From JASFRI01 sp050115015 (GTDB lineage Bacteria > Acidobacteriota > Polarisedimenticolia > CBDVAL01): 6,819 nucleotides of DNA. The DNA lies in NCBI GenBank assembly GCA_050115015.1, contig JASFRI010000228.1:1-6819 (forward strand), given 5' to 3'. Made by a program: the position numbers and the translations under genes. This document shows, piece after piece, positions 6,574 through 6,819 of this stretch (within the stretch, counting starts at the first letter, position 1; every line of letters starts with the position of its first letter). The notes beneath the pieces were generated by a model. That model was given only the letters and a program-made list of their open reading frames with translations, had not been told where the DNA came from and searched no databases.

Positions 6574-6579
6574 TAGAAT
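6574..6579 (+). promoter_or_regulatory. TAGAAT -10-like hexamer before the S9-like gene
   Basis: The third TAGAAT of the window lies in the 46-bp gap after the lipoprotein stop. Its flank (ATTCCACGA before it) resembles that of the 5333 copy (AATCACGG before it). No good -35 is seen at 16-18 bp upstream (best CTGCCG, three of six). A start near 6586 would leave a leader of about 26 nt containing GGAGGG. Confidence 0.35.
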
Positions 6580-6611
6580 ACGGGCCGGTTTTCCATTCCT
6601 GGAGGGTTTCC

Positions 6612-6819
6612 ATGTTGCCCCTGTCCCGTGCACGAGCCGGTCGAGCCGTCCTGCTCTCGCTGATCTTCCTGCTGTCCCTCTCCGCCGCCGTGGCGTCGTG
6701 GGAGGACCTCACGCTGGACTGGATCTTCAGCGAGGAGCGCAAGACCGCGGCCTCGATCCCCGATCACGCCTGGCTGGAGACGGGGGAGGCGATCCTCTAC
6801 GACCATCATCCGCCGAAGG
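6612..6819 (+). CDS. N-terminus of an exported protein, likely S9/DPP-IV-type peptidase (partial)
   Basis: Only 69 codons are present; the frame is open to the window edge. The start is ATG with GGAGGG (6601-6606) five bases upstream. Residues 1-28 form a signal peptide: arginines at 6, 8 and 11, a hydrophobic core LLSLIFLLSL (14-23), and a likely cut after A-V-A (26-28). The mature N-terminus has DLTLDWIFSEERK (32-44) followed by AWLETGEAILYD (53-64). This recalls the start of S9B dipeptidyl-peptidase-IV-like enzymes, where an 'LTLexIFs' segment leads into the first WxxdGxxxxY blade of the beta-propeller. The catalytic domain lies outside the window, so the call rests on this short similarity. 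The gene follows the lipoprotein by 46 bp and could share its transcript. Confidence 0.55.
   Translation, partial: MLPLSRARAGRAVLLSLIFLLSLSAAVASWEDLTLDWIFSEERKTAASIPDHAWLETGEAILYDHHPPK

Noticed and set aside
6587..6616. Imperfect direct repeat (GGTTTTCCATT and GGGTTTCCATGTT) around the 6612 start
   Set aside because: It is short and imperfect, and the second copy is part of the SD-to-start region; no role can be supported.
4545..6742. Long minus-strand open frames opposite the kinase TPRs, the lipoprotein and the 3' gene
   Set aside because: They have the same shadow composition, no ribosome binding sites or domains, and overlap well-supported plus-strand genes.
1..6819. CRISPR arrays, tRNA or rRNA genes, insertion sequences, phage or toxin-antitoxin genes
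   Set aside because: None seen: there are no spaced direct repeats, no tRNA-like cloverleaf, no transposase or integrase motifs, and no terminal inverted repeats.

Overview
This is a GC-rich, densely coding bacterial window with four complete genes and the start of a fifth. The gene families are a 'Sig-70_X6'-type ECF sigma factor, a receptor-like Hanks kinase with an extracytoplasmic TPR array, secreted TPR proteins, and S9 peptidases. This mix suggests Acidobacteriota (Thermoanaerobaculia-like) or another GC-rich group rich in such kinases (Gemmatimonadota, Planctomycetota, some Xanthomonadales relatives). That placement comes from memory of family distributions and cannot be settled from this window.

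Layout. Bases 1-276 hold no gene I can support, only a 9-bp inverted repeat. A secreted TPR protein (563 aa) lies on the minus strand at 277-1968. The 1969-2133 gap is a divergent regulatory region: it has a candidate promoter on each strand, a perfect 10-bp inverted repeat between them, and a possible six-codon leader cistron. On the plus strand follow an ECF sigma factor (2134-2721) and a membrane Ser/Thr kinase with 42-residue TPRs (2718-5312), overlapping by ATGA. Next comes a putative lipoprotein that resembles the ChaN/EreA/TraB (Tiki) superfamily (5378-6565). The window ends inside the N-terminus of an exported protein resembling S9/DPP-IV peptidases (6612 onward).

How it may work. No anti-sigma factor gene is visible; the sigma factor is translationally coupled to a kinase instead. 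In the sigma factor, the acidic DAED-type motif of region 2.2 reads DTTS, which replaces acidic residues with phosphorylatable ones. This matches the known logic of kinase-activated ECF sigma factors (EcfP/PknT of Vibrio, from memory). I infer a transmembrane circuit: the extracytoplasmic TPRs sense something, the cytoplasmic kinase phosphorylates the DTTS segment, and the sigma factor becomes active. The exported TPR protein, lipoprotein and peptidase are plausible targets or neighbours. A TAGAAT hexamer recurs just upstream of three plus-strand units and is the likely -10 element.
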